Part shown: positions 8,173 through 15,998 of the stretch, piece by piece
Numbering within the stretch: position 1 is the first letter of the stretch
How the letters are laid out: each line of letters opens with the position of its first letter
DNA from: an uncultured Ignavibacteria bacterium
GTDB lineage: Bacteria > Bacteroidota > Ignavibacteria > Ignavibacteriales > Melioribacteraceae
Direction: 5' to 3'
NCBI GenBank assembly: GCA_937930275.1
Contig: CALGLM010000380.1
Span: 1-16,478, forward strand
Length of the DNA: 16,478 bases
Program-made: the position numbers and the translations under genes
The notes under the pieces: generated by a model
The model's input: the letters and a program-made list of their open reading frames with translations, nothing else
What the model was told of the DNA's origin: nothing
Databases searched by the model: none

Positions 8173-9807
8173 ATGGAAAATACTGAAAGTTTGCCCGAAC
8201 CCGATAACAAAAAAGCAGCAAAAAAGAAACCCGGAAAAGGAAAGTACAAAAGAATTTTTGAATTACTTCCGGAAGCCATTATTTTGCTTGACGAGACATT
8301 TAAAATTGTTGATTTGAATAAAAAAGTCATTTCGTGGCTTTTGGTTAACAAACCTGACATTAAGGGTAAACAGTTTTCGGAGATTAATTTTTTTGATTAT
8401 GATACTATAAATAACTTTAACGAAAAGTTTAAGTTACTGCAAGAAGGGAATAAAGTTCTTCCTTTTGAAGGAATTATAAAACAAAAAGATGACATTGTGT
8501 ATCCGGCACTTATAACAATAATACCCATAAAAACCGAAAACAAGCTATTTTTTTATTTAATTAATATTTCCGATTTAACCGAAATTAAAGCTGCTCAAAA
8601 AGCTTATTTAGAATCGGAAGAAAAGTTTAGAATGGTTAGCGAAAATAGCGGCGATATAATTTATAGACTTCGTTACGATACTATGCAATATGATTACTTA
8701 AACCCTGCTTTTGAAAAAATTACCGGGTACTCATTAACAGAAATTAATAACGTAGGTTTTAAATCAATTGTCAGACAAATTGAATCATATACCGAGTCAA
8801 GTGTTCAAGAGCTTATTAAACAAAGGGAAAAAAGAGAAGTTTATGATTACAATGCCGATTATTTAATAGAAGACAAACTTGGCGGCTATAAGTGGTTACG
8901 AGATCACTCTAATCCCTGGTATAATGACGAAGGTGTTGTTATCGGCTCAATTGGTGTTTTAAGTGATATCACTTCGCGTAAAAAGCTGGAAGAAGACCAC
9001 AGACGTTATGTGGAAGAAATTGCACTTAGCCGCGATATGCTTGAACAACATGCTTATGAAATGGTAGAACTTAACCTAAAGCTGGAAGAAAGCGAAGAGA
9101 AACTTAGCGAACTTAATGCAAACAAAGATCGCTTTTTTTCGATTATTGCACACGATCTCCGTTCTCCGTTTACTACTTTAATAGGATATACCGAAATTAT
9201 TAAAGAAGACTTTGACAATATATCCAGAGAAGAATTAAAAGAATCGATTGATACTATTCACAACACATCAAAGCGTATTTACAATTTGTTGGAAAACTTA
9301 TTAAGCTGGGCAAGAATGCAGACAGGAAGAATGCCGTTTCAACCCTTAAAACTTGATGTATCAATTATTTGCAAAGACGTAATCTCCCTTTTTGAAGAGA
9401 ATGCAAAGTCTAAAAACATCGACCTTTCTTATATGTCGCAACCAAATCTATATGTTTATGCCGATAAAAATATGTTTGATACTGTTATAAGGAATTTAGT
9501 ATCCAATGCGCTTAAATTTACGCCGGACGGTAAAACCGTTGTGGTAACTGCCAACACGATAGGTAGTTTTGTAGAGATTTCAGTTTCGGATACCGGCTTA
9601 GGGATGAAACCGGATATTGTGTCGAAATTATTTAAATTAGATCAGCACGTTACTACTTTAGGTACTACGGGTGAAAAAGGAAGCGGTTTAGGATTAATAT
9701 TATGTAAAGAGCTTGTTGAAAAAAACGGCGGTAAAATTGGTGTCGAAAGCGAATTAAATATCGGCAGCCGATTCTTTTTTACTCTTCCGGTTTATTCCGA
9801 TCAGTAG
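8173..9807 (+). CDS. Soluble PAS-PAS sensor histidine kinase
   Basis: A 544-aa cytoplasmic kinase of two-component signalling. There is no signal peptide or membrane helix, so it should sense an internal cue. Domains in order: Lys-rich N-terminus (about 1-24), PAS 1 (about 25-138), PAS 2 with PAC motif (about 147-270, including GGYKWLRDHSNPWYNDEG and the DIT signature), coiled coil (about 270-318), HisKA with H-box FFSIIAHDLRSPFTTLIGY and phospho-acceptor His327, and HATPase_c with N-box NLVSNALKF (441-449), G1 DTGLGM (473-478) and G2 KGSGLGL (502-508). All catalytic motifs look intact. No response regulator is adjacent, so it is an orphan within this window. The start has no Shine-Dalgarno. 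The last 29 bp overlap the end of the convergent 270-aa gene. The PAS ligand cannot be predicted. Confidence 0.95.
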   Translation: MENTESLPEPDNKKAAKKKPGKGKYKRIFELLPEAIILLDETFKIVDLNKKVISWLLVNKPDIKGKQFSEINFFDYDTINNFNEKFKLLQEGNKVLPFEGIIKQKDDIVYPALITIIPIKTENKLFFYLINISDLTEIKAAQKAYLESEEKFRMVSENSGDIIYRLRYDTMQYDYLNPAFEKITGYSLTEINNVGFKSIVRQIESYTESSVQELIKQREKREVYDYNADYLIEDKLGGYKWLRDHSNPWYNDEGVVIGSIGVLSDITSRKKLEEDHRRYVEEIALSRDMLEQHAYEMVELNLKLEESEEKLSELNANKDRFFSIIAHDLRSPFTTLIGYTEIIKEDFDNISREELKESIDTIHNTSKRIYNLLENLLSWARMQTGRMPFQPLKLDVSIICKDVISLFEENAKSKNIDLSYMSQPNLYVYADKNMFDTVIRNLVSNALKFTPDGKTVVVTANTIGSFVEISVSDTGLGMKPDIVSKLFKLDQHVTTLGTTGEKGSGLGLILCKELVEKNGGKIGVESELNIGSRFFFTLPVYSDQ

Positions 9808-10591
9808 TTACTAATTTTTCTTGTTTTAACGTTGACTCTTCATTTTTTTTATTAACTAATTCTTTTATTGATAAATTCATGTCAAAATCTTCTTCTTTTG
9901 TCTTATTTATTTCTAAAACATCCTCTTCTTTTCGTTTTGGAGCATATAAAACTTGGTCTTTATCTTTGTCTTTATCTAACAACTGCTTAAGCTGTAAAAA
10001 CGATACAAGCATATAAATAACGTCTCGCAAACTTCTTCCGTTTTTGGGTTCACCTTCAAGGTTCATCATTTCCTTTAGGTCTTCTTTATCTAAAACAATT
10101 CCTGCAATAAGTGATTTATCTTCTTTGTCTATTTCCATTACTCTGTCAATAATTCGCTTTACAAAATCAACTATACTTTCTTTATTTTTTTTAGTTTCTG
10201 CCGATTTTTCATCTTTAATTGTATAACCCATTTCCATTTTTACTTCATAAGTTTTGTTTGTTTTAATTCCGTTTTCAATCACCTCTTTTTGGAATGTAAA
10301 ATTAAACATCGTTTTTATCTGTTTCTTTTTTGAATAGTAAATGCCGTTTGCTGTTAAATTTAGTATCGTATCATCACTATAGTTGTACGAAAAACTATAA
10401 TTATCGGTATTACCAATCTGTTCGGCATTTAGTCCAAAAGGATACGAAGCCATTTCTTTTGCTAAATTAGATATTTCCAAACTATCGGAAGGTTTGTTTT
10501 CCTCCGGTTTTCGAAAATCTGAAACTTTAGTAGAAGCATAAAGATTAGATATGCTTGTATTAGTCAGTTTGCTTTTAACTTCGCTTATCAT
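9779..10591 (-). CDS. Cytoplasmic protein of unknown function
   Basis: I do not recognise a family. The 270-aa product has no signal peptide or membrane helix. The N-terminal 50 residues are Ser/Asn/Lys-rich and look disordered, ending in SDSLEISNLAKEMA. That short pattern (D-S-x-E-I-S-x-x-A-K) also occurs in FlgM-like and several uncharacterised proteins, a weak hint only. Residues about 60-125 look beta-rich and about 135-210 helical, including a KDKDKDKD run near 202-209. The last 60 residues are Lys/Glu-rich and probably disordered. The gene converges on the histidine kinase with a 29-bp overlap of the two coding ends, and it is divergent from the DUF3592 gene across 80 bp. No ribosome-binding site is visible. 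The open frame of this length with a sensible composition supports a real gene. Confidence 0.72.
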   Translation of the reverse strand: MISEVKSKLTNTSISNLYASTKVSDFRKPEENKPSDSLEISNLAKEMASYPFGLNAEQIGNTDNYSFSYNYSDDTILNLTANGIYYSKKKQIKTMFNFTFQKEVIENGIKTNKTYEVKMEMGYTIKDEKSAETKKNKESIVDFVKRIIDRVMEIDKEDKSLIAGIVLDKEDLKEMMNLEGEPKNGRSLRDVIYMLVSFLQLKQLLDKDKDKDQVLYAPKRKEEDVLEINKTKEEDFDMNLSIKELVNKKNEESTLKQEKLVTTDRNKPEE

Positions 10592-10671
10592 AATTTTTAA
10601 TGTTTTTTATACTATTATCGAAAATTTTTTGTATTTTGTTTAATAATAAATTAAACAATTAAAATTTTAAT
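10592..10671. promoter_or_regulatory. Short divergent promoter region
   Basis: This 80-bp A+T-rich spacer lies between the divergent starts at 10591 and 10672 and should contain both promoters. I see no exact TAnnTTTG box; TATTTTG near 10632 is one base short of it. Neither gene has a Shine-Dalgarno here. Confidence 0.4.
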
Positions 10672-11754
10672 ATGACACCTTCAATTAATCCAAAACTAAA
10701 ATTTGAATACTACCCCGTAAAATATCTAAAGTTTTCATTACCTTTATTGGGAATTTTGGCTTTTTTTTCATTTTTTTTCTATTTCATTTTTTCAGGCAAA
10801 TCAATTACAAACGAAAACGATTCCGTGCTAATTTTTGCCCCTTTGGTTTTAATGTTTTTTTTAATTGGTATCGGTTTTTTGCTAAATGTACAAGAAAAGA
10901 AATTATTAAAATATAATGATATTTTAAACAATACTGCTCCGGTTAAAAAGTGGCTAAACACTACTAATATCATTAATTTTAAAGGAATGGTTTATTTAAT
11001 GACCGATAACGAAAACCAAAAAGCCGAAGAAGGAGAATTTGTAGTTATCCAAGTTTCAAAAAATAAAAGACTAAAAAAAGCTCCTTTAAACTTAAGTTAT
11101 TATTACAACACCGGTTACGATAAAAAACTTCTTTTATTTGAAGACGGAAGAAATATTTTTACCGGATTTAAACTTGAAAGACAAGAAGCCAGAGAGCAAT
11201 TAGAAAAATCGATTAAATACACTCCCCTTTTAGCTGCCGTTGGCGGTATTGCCCCTTTTATTATTGTAATTATTTTAGCTTTTCAAATTAACAACATGTC
11301 AAAACTTTCTCAATTTTATACCTCTTCTTACAAATGGAGTAATACCGAAGCAGAAATAATAACCTCAAAAATAGACGAGACATCTATAAAACGAGGGAAA
11401 AGAACCATTACAGGATATAAAAATGTAGTAAAATATAGGTATTCCGTTAATAATAACGAGTATGTATCGGACTTAATTAGCTTTGATTACGCCCCTTTTT
11501 CAGAATTGAGCGAAGCCGAAAATATGAAAAATTATCTTGATTTTGAAAAACACATAAAAATATTTTACAATAGTAACAATCCCAAGCAATCTTTTATTAT
11601 TCCGGCTAATTTAATGGCATTAAATAATAGAAAAACGACCTTAATTTACACCTCAATAATAATTATTATTTTAACTATTGTCCTCGATATTTTTTTGGTG
11701 TTTTACATAAAAAAAGTTAAAGCAAAACAGTTAAATTTACAAAAAAGCGTTTAA
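10672..11754 (+). CDS. DUF3592 membrane protein
   Basis: A 360-aa integral membrane protein with four predicted helices: about 21-40, 52-71, 185-205 and 322-346. The loop between helices 2 and 3 (about 72-183) is polar. The loop between helices 3 and 4 has the layout of a DUF3592 domain (about 221-311): KWSNTEAEIITSKI, then KYRYSVNNNEYVSDLISF, a YLDFEKHIKIFYNSNNPKQS stretch, and a Pro at 311. In that family the soluble part is a beta-rich domain of unknown role, commonly between membrane helices. A catalytic role is not evident. It stands alone: divergent from the 270-aa gene upstream and followed by a 285-bp non-coding leader. The start lacks a Shine-Dalgarno, but the next Met (residue 61) would remove the first helix. 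Confidence 0.85.
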   Translation: MTPSINPKLKFEYYPVKYLKFSLPLLGILAFFSFFFYFIFSGKSITNENDSVLIFAPLVLMFFLIGIGFLLNVQEKKLLKYNDILNNTAPVKKWLNTTNIINFKGMVYLMTDNENQKAEEGEFVVIQVSKNKRLKKAPLNLSYYYNTGYDKKLLLFEDGRNIFTGFKLERQEAREQLEKSIKYTPLLAAVGGIAPFIIVIILAFQINNMSKLSQFYTSSYKWSNTEAEIITSKIDETSIKRGKRTITGYKNVVKYRYSVNNNEYVSDLISFDYAPFSELSEAENMKNYLDFEKHIKIFYNSNNPKQSFIIPANLMALNNRKTTLIYTSIIIIILTIVLDIFLVFYIKKVKAKQLNLQKSV

Positions 11755-11946
11755 CCACATACTTTTAATTGTGGAATTTAATCAAATTAGATAATATAAA
11801 TTTTAATTTAGCATATATTAAAATAAAAATAATCGTTAAAACACTTAAATATTACTGAAAAAAGTTCGATAATACAATTATAAAATCAACAACAATTGTG
11901 AATCAAAATGAAACATTATTTTCATTATGATACATTGTGATAACTG

Positions 11947-11980
11947 AAAGGATGAAAAAATGCTACACTTTTTTCACTTT
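11947..11980 (+). other. Stem-loop in the surface protein leader
   Basis: Perfect 8-bp arms TGAAAAAA (11953-11960) and TTTTTTCA (11969-11976) enclose an 8-nt loop. Outside them AAAG (11947-11950) and CTTT (11977-11980) add four pairs after a 2-nt bulge. The stem is A+T-rich and has no separate U-tract, so a regulatory or stability hairpin seems as likely as a terminator. It ends about 60 nt before the start codon. Confidence 0.45.
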
Positions 11981-12027
11981 ACGTTATGGCACACATTATG
12001 AGTTGCTTATATATTATTATATTTAAA

Positions 12028-12032
12028 AGAGG
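12028..12032 (+). promoter_or_regulatory. Ribosome-binding site that decides the surface protein start
   Basis: AGAGG, within the longer run AAAAGAGGT, stands 7 nt before the ATG at 12040. This favours 12040 over the in-frame ATG at 11986, which has no ribosome-binding site and would put 18 extra residues in front of a normal signal peptide. Confidence 0.75.
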
Positions 12033-12039
12033 TATCAAT

Positions 12040-15000
12040 ATGATGAAAAAACACTTTCAATTTTTATTCGCTTTAATGTGGTTTATCTTAGCTTCAGGTT
12101 TTTCTGAGATAAATGCACAAAAAATCGGCGATTATCAAATAGACTATCTGGGAGTTACATATAACTACCAAGCAAACACAACAACCTTTAGCTATAAGGT
12201 TACCGGAGACGGTGCGGGCAAAGACCTTTCCCACTGGGTAGTTGGATTATGTGCAAACCACAATGTGGTTTCTTCAAACTACAACTACGAAGTTAATACA
12301 GACCCAACGTTAGGAATTTACGGAATTAAGTGGGATGTAACCGTTAAAATTAACGCAACAAAAACATTTACTTTTACGTTAAGCGGCATTTACCCAGTTG
12401 CTACCGTAACTGCGGGTGTAAAAGCAGGACTTGGATTATACTATGGCAATATACCCGGACCCGATTGCGACCCGATTACACCGTCAGCTTTAGGCGATAA
12501 AGTTTTTTTAGACCTTAACAAAAACGGCATTCAAGATACAAATGAACCCGGAGTTGCAAACGTTACCGTAAAATTATTTAATAACAATAATCAATTGCTT
12601 TCGACTACAACAACATCTAATACCGGAATATATGCATTTACAAATCTTCAACCGGGCAATTACTATGTTAAATTTGAATTACCTACGGGTTATGCTTTTA
12701 CTACAAAAGATCAAGGTTCCAATAACAATTTGGATAGTGATGTTAACCCTTCCACAGGCTTTACAGATGTTATTGCTTTACCTAACGGTACTACAGATAA
12801 CAGCTGGGATGCCGGCATTTATTTACTAACAGCCAAATTAGGTAACTACGTTTGGGATGATAACAATAAAAACGGTATTCAAGATAGCAACGAAAACGGA
12901 TTAAGTAATGTAACCGTTCAACTTTATACTTGCAATAATGTTTTAACAAATACTACTGTTACCGATAATTTTGGTGCGTACTATTTCGAAAATATTACTC
13001 CCGGTGATTATTTTGTTAAATTTACTCTATTAAACGGATATGAATTTTCACCTAAAAATGCCGGATCAAATTCCGAATCTGATTCTGATGCTGACCCTAC
13101 AACAGGAAAAACAGTTTGTACAACTCTTGAAGCAAACGAAACAGATTTAACTTGGGATGCCGGAATGTATATTCCCACTCCACAAATAGCCAATGTTGGT
13201 GATTTTGTTTGGAATGACGCTAATAAAAACGGTATTCAAGATAACAATGAATTAGGTATTGCAGGAGTAACGGTTAAACTTTATACGTGTAACAATGTTT
13301 TAGTTAGCTCAACTACAACCGATAATTTAGGCAAATATTTATTTGCAGATGTTGCAGTTGGTGACTATTACGTAAAATTCTATTTACCCGATAATTATGA
13401 ATTCACCTCAAAAGATTCCGGCAATGACGATAGTAAAGATAGCGATGCTGACTTAACTACCGGAAAAACTGCTTGTTTTAATTTAATTGCCGGCGTTAAT
13501 AACTTAACCTTAGATGCAGGAATGTACGAAGTACCGGTAAACTTACAAGCTGATTTAAGTCTTACAAAAACTGTTTCGGATAATAATCCGAATCCGGGCG
13601 ATAATTTAACCTATTTAATTACGGTAACCAATAATGGTCCTTCGGCCGCAACCGGCGTTACAATTTCCGATGTTCTTGCAAGTGGAGTTGATTTTGTTTC
13701 AGCCACTCCGTCAATAGGTACTTATAACAACACAACCGGAATTTGGGAAGTAGGAAACTTAGCAAATAACGGAACGGCAACTCTAAGTATAACTGTTAAA
13801 GTAAAAAATACTACAACTGTAGGAAACAGTATTGTAGATCTTGGTGCTGCAACAGGTTTTAACCTTTTTGTTTTTGAAAATATAAATCAACCTTCATCAG
13901 ATACGGAAGGCAAAATTGCAGTGGGCGGAAATGCTTTCTTTTCAAATTATAGTGTCGGCGATAAATTACCTTTATCAAACGGAACAGTAGATGTTTTAAT
14001 TATAGGAGGAAATTTAACATTTGTATCCGGAAATGTTGACGGCGGAAATGTTGTTTACGGAGTAAATACAAATTTACCGCAAATGGTAGTTGGCATTCCT
14101 GACGGTACTTTAAGAAAAGATACACCGATAGATTTTACTGCTGCTAAAACACACTTAACAAATCTATCCGAACAATTAAGCACTTATGCCGAAAACGGTG
14201 TTGATAGTGTTCAATACGGTTGTATTTACCTACACGGAAATCATCCGTTCATTAACGTTTTTAACATTACCGTAGAAATGATTAACGATGCGAACGATAT
14301 GAGAATATTCGTTCCAAACGGAAGTGTTGCATTGGTTAATATAAGCGGAAACAATATTGATTGGAACGGCGGACTTGTACTTACCGGAACAACACCGAAC
14401 AATGTATTATTTAATTTTTACGAAGCAAATTCACTATCTATTCATAACATAGCAGTTCTTGGTTCGGTATTAGCTCCTTTGGCTGATATGAATTTTGAAG
14501 GTGTAATTAACGGACAAGTTATTGTTAATTCAGTTTCAGGAACCGGACAATTTAACAACAATTTATTTGTAGGAAACATACCGGGAGAAGTTAACGTTGT
14601 AAACGCTGCAGAAATTAAAACTTCTGACATTTTAGATCCGGATTCGACCCCAAATAACGGAATATTAACTGAAGACGATTATGCAAAAGTAGTATCGGTT
14701 GTTAATTATGCAACAAATCCTAATAACGGTTCAATTCCTCCGACAGGTTCAACATGGCAGCAGGTTTCATCTTTTGCAAGCAACGAAATTATTTGGACAA
14801 TGAAATATGACATGCAAGGTGCTTTAATTGCCGGAACATGGGGCGGTAAAATTTACAGTTCGGTTGACGGCGGTACAAACTGGACAAGAATTAACGAGGG
14901 TATGAATACAGGTTATATATGGGGAATAGCTATTGACAGCTTAACTAACAACTATTATGTAGCAACAAGTCAAGGTGTTTTTGTATCGTCAGATCATTCG

Positions 15001-15906
15001 ACATGGACACCGTTAAACATAAATTACGATGTTAGAGCTATAACCTTTGATAGGAACAATAATCTTTATGCGGGTACTTGGGGTAACGGCGTATTTAAAT
15101 CGACCGATAACGGTACTACTTGGACAGAGATTAATACCGGTTTAACTAACCTTGCCGTTCATGCTTTAGTTGTTAATAGTGCAAACAATCTTTTTGTAGG
15201 TACTTTCGGAGGCGGTGTTTATAAATCTGTTGACCACGGTAATAACTGGAATAGCTTAAACGGACCTTATGACCACATTTGGTCACTCGGTGTAAATTCT
15301 AACGACATGTTGTTTGTAGGAACATATAGCAGCGGTTTATTCACATCTACGGATAACGGAATGAATTGGACTTATGAAAGCGGCGTAGCTTCAAACTACA
15401 TATACGGAGTTTCTGTTGACACTTCGGATAATGTGTTTGTTAGTGCATGGGAAGGCGGTGTTTACTACTTCTCAAAATTATTAACCGAATCCACTTGGCA
15501 AAATTACGGAATGGTCGGATTTAGAGTAAGTTCAATTGCAATTTCACCGGATACAAGATCGTTATTTGCAGGTACTTCAGACGGAAAAGTATTTGTTATG
15601 GATAATCCTTTAACCAAAGTTGAAGAAGAAAATGCGATACCTACAAGCTTTGACTTAAGTCAAAACTATCCTAATCCGTTTAATCCTACAACAACAATAA
15701 ATGTTTCGATTGCAAAAACAGGTAACTACAGTTTACAAGTTTATAATATACTCGGTCAATTAGTTACTACACTATTCAACGAAGAGATGAATCCGGGTAA
15801 CTATAAAATTACGTTTAGTGCCGGTAACTTTGCAAGCGGTATTTACATTTACAGACTGCAAGGTAATAATATAAACATTAGCAAGAAAATGGTATTATTG
15901 AAGTAA
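12040..15906 (+). CDS. Multidomain T9SS-secreted surface protein (SdrD-B repeats, DUF11, choice-of-anchor A, Asp-box propeller)
   Basis: A 1288-aa exported protein, probably cell-surface attached or released through the type IX secretion system. Layout: signal peptide (1-27, ending NAQ); an N-terminal beta domain (about 28-148, containing SHWVVGLC and GIYGIKWD) whose family I cannot name; three SdrD-B-like repeats (151-261, 267-377, 386-496), each with a calcium-type D-x-N-K-N-G-I-Q-D loop; the first part of a DUF11 domain (about 504-593); a choice-of-anchor A domain (about 597-848, with SSDTEGKIAVGGNA and LGSVLAPLADMNF); the closing part of DUF11 (about 850-885, DPDSTPNNGILTEDDYA); seven Asp-box propeller motifs (about 905-1190); and a T9SS type A sorting domain (about 1206-1288, NYPNPFNPTTTI to KKMVLLK). 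A role in adhesion or surface structure is inferred. The start at 12040 is chosen by its ribosome-binding site; ATG at 12043 is a near-equal choice. Confidence 0.93.
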   Translation: MMKKHFQFLFALMWFILASGFSEINAQKIGDYQIDYLGVTYNYQANTTTFSYKVTGDGAGKDLSHWVVGLCANHNVVSSNYNYEVNTDPTLGIYGIKWDVTVKINATKTFTFTLSGIYPVATVTAGVKAGLGLYYGNIPGPDCDPITPSALGDKVFLDLNKNGIQDTNEPGVANVTVKLFNNNNQLLSTTTTSNTGIYAFTNLQPGNYYVKFELPTGYAFTTKDQGSNNNLDSDVNPSTGFTDVIALPNGTTDNSWDAGIYLLTAKLGNYVWDDNNKNGIQDSNENGLSNVTVQLYTCNNVLTNTTVTDNFGAYYFENITPGDYFVKFTLLNGYEFSPKNAGSNSESDSDADPTTGKTVCTTLEANETDLTWDAGMYIPTPQIANVGDFVWNDANKNGIQDNNELGIAGVTVKLYTCNNVLVSSTTTDNLGKYLFADVAVGDYYVKFYLPDNYEFTSKDSGNDDSKDSDADLTTGKTACFNLIAGVNNLTLDAGMYEVPVNLQADLSLTKTVSDNNPNPGDNLTYLITVTNNGPSAATGVTISDVLASGVDFVSATPSIGTYNNTTGIWEVGNLANNGTATLSITVKVKNTTTVGNSIVDLGAATGFNLFVFENINQPSSDTEGKIAVGGNAFFSNYSVGDKLPLSNGTVDVLIIGGNLTFVSGNVDGGNVVYGVNTNLPQMVVGIPDGTLRKDTPIDFTAAKTHLTNLSEQLSTYAENGVDSVQYGCIYLHGNHPFINVFNITVEMINDANDMRIFVPNGSVALVNISGNNIDWNGGLVLTGTTPNNVLFNFYEANSLSIHNIAVLGSVLAPLADMNFEGVINGQVIVNSVSGTGQFNNNLFVGNIPGEVNVVNAAEIKTSDILDPDSTPNNGILTEDDYAKVVSVVNYATNPNNGSIPPTGSTWQQVSSFASNEIIWTMKYDMQGALIAGTWGGKIYSSVDGGTNWTRINEGMNTGYIWGIAIDSLTNNYYVATSQGVFVSSDHSTWTPLNINYDVRAITFDRNNNLYAGTWGNGVFKSTDNGTTWTEINTGLTNLAVHALVVNSANNLFVGTFGGGVYKSVDHGNNWNSLNGPYDHIWSLGVNSNDMLFVGTYSSGLFTSTDNGMNWTYESGVASNYIYGVSVDTSDNVFVSAWEGGVYYFSKLLTESTWQNYGMVGFRVSSIAISPDTRSLFAGTSDGKVFVMDNPLTKVEEENAIPTSFDLSQNYPNPFNPTTTINVSIAKTGNYSLQVYNILGQLVTTLFNEEMNPGNYKITFSAGNFASGIYIYRLQGNNINISKKMVLLK
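12490..13527 (+). repeat. Three SdrD-B-like domain repeats in the surface protein gene
   Basis: Three units of about 333 bp begin at 12490, 12838 and 13195. Each opens with a LGDxVxxDxNKNGIQD-type block and closes with D-A-G-x-Y, and each holds G-x-Y-x-F and Y-V-K-F cores. Units 2 and 3 are closest: both carry an L-Y-T-C-N-N-V-L segment and share a 22-nt exact match at 12865-12886 and 13222-13243. Unit 1 lacks the Cys pair seen in the others. The Asp/Asn loops are of the kind that binds calcium in SdrD B domains. Confidence 0.88.
14752..15609 (+). repeat. Seven Asp-box/propeller repeats in the surface protein gene
   Basis: Seven blade-like motifs of the form L-x-A/V-G-T-x-x-x-G-V-x-x-S occur near residues 928, 971, 1009, 1051, 1091, 1131 and 1175, about 40 residues apart. 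Four carry a clean Asp-box (S-x-D-x-G-x-x-W: SVDGGTNW, STDNGTTW, SVDHGNNW, STDNGMNW); the others are degenerate. Seven motifs fit a seven-bladed beta-propeller. No catalytic residues of sialidases are evident, so a binding role is more likely. Confidence 0.82.
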
Positions 15907-15963
15907 TATAATGTTTAACAATAGGGATATTTAAAATAATCCCAATATTAAAATTAACCCACG

Positions 15964-15998
15964 TCCCCCTCATTAATTTGCTTTGAGGGGGATTTTTT
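15964..15998 (+). terminator. Intrinsic terminator after the surface protein gene
   Basis: A perfect 9-bp stem, TCCCCCTCA (15964-15972) and TGAGGGGGA (15984-15992), with an 11-nt loop is followed at once by six T (15993-15998). It lies 58 nt after the stop codon. It is by far the most G+C-rich hairpin in the window and a typical rho-independent terminator for the plus strand. Confidence 0.92.

Larger units (their letters stand above)
11755..12039 (+). promoter_or_regulatory. Leader region of the large surface protein gene
   Basis: This 285-bp stretch has no clear gene. It begins with a weak 5-bp hairpin just after the DUF3592 stop (CCACA at 11755-11759, TGTGG at 11770-11774), too short for a confident terminator. 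Further on lie the repeated word ATTGTGA (11895-11901 and 11934-11940), an inverted repeat AATGAAA/TTTCATT around 11907-11926, and a longer stem-loop at 11947-11980. The length and the structures suggest that the promoter and a structured 5' untranslated region of the surface protein gene lie here. I cannot point to a convincing -7/-33 promoter pair. Confidence 0.45.

Noticed and set aside
9956..9980. Short tandem repeat coding KDKDKDKD as a phase-variation tract
   Set aside because: The unit is 6 bp and imperfect, with few copies. Changes would stay in frame, so no on/off switching is expected.
11755..11774. CCACA/TGTGG hairpin as a terminator of the DUF3592 gene
   Set aside because: The stem is 5 bp with no following T-run, too weak to call a terminator.
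11922..11945. CRP/FNR-like imperfect dyad around TTATGATACATTGTGATAA
   Set aside because: Only about two thirds of the positions are symmetric and the TGTGA half has no matching TCACA half.
11986..12039. In-frame upstream ATG that would extend the surface protein by 18 residues
   Set aside because: It has no ribosome-binding site and would bury a good signal peptide. AGAGG stands at proper distance before 12040.
15924..15943. Small inverted repeat GGGAT/ATCCC after the surface protein stop
   Set aside because: It has only 5 bp, a 10-nt loop and no T-tract. The strong terminator 20 nt further on explains termination.
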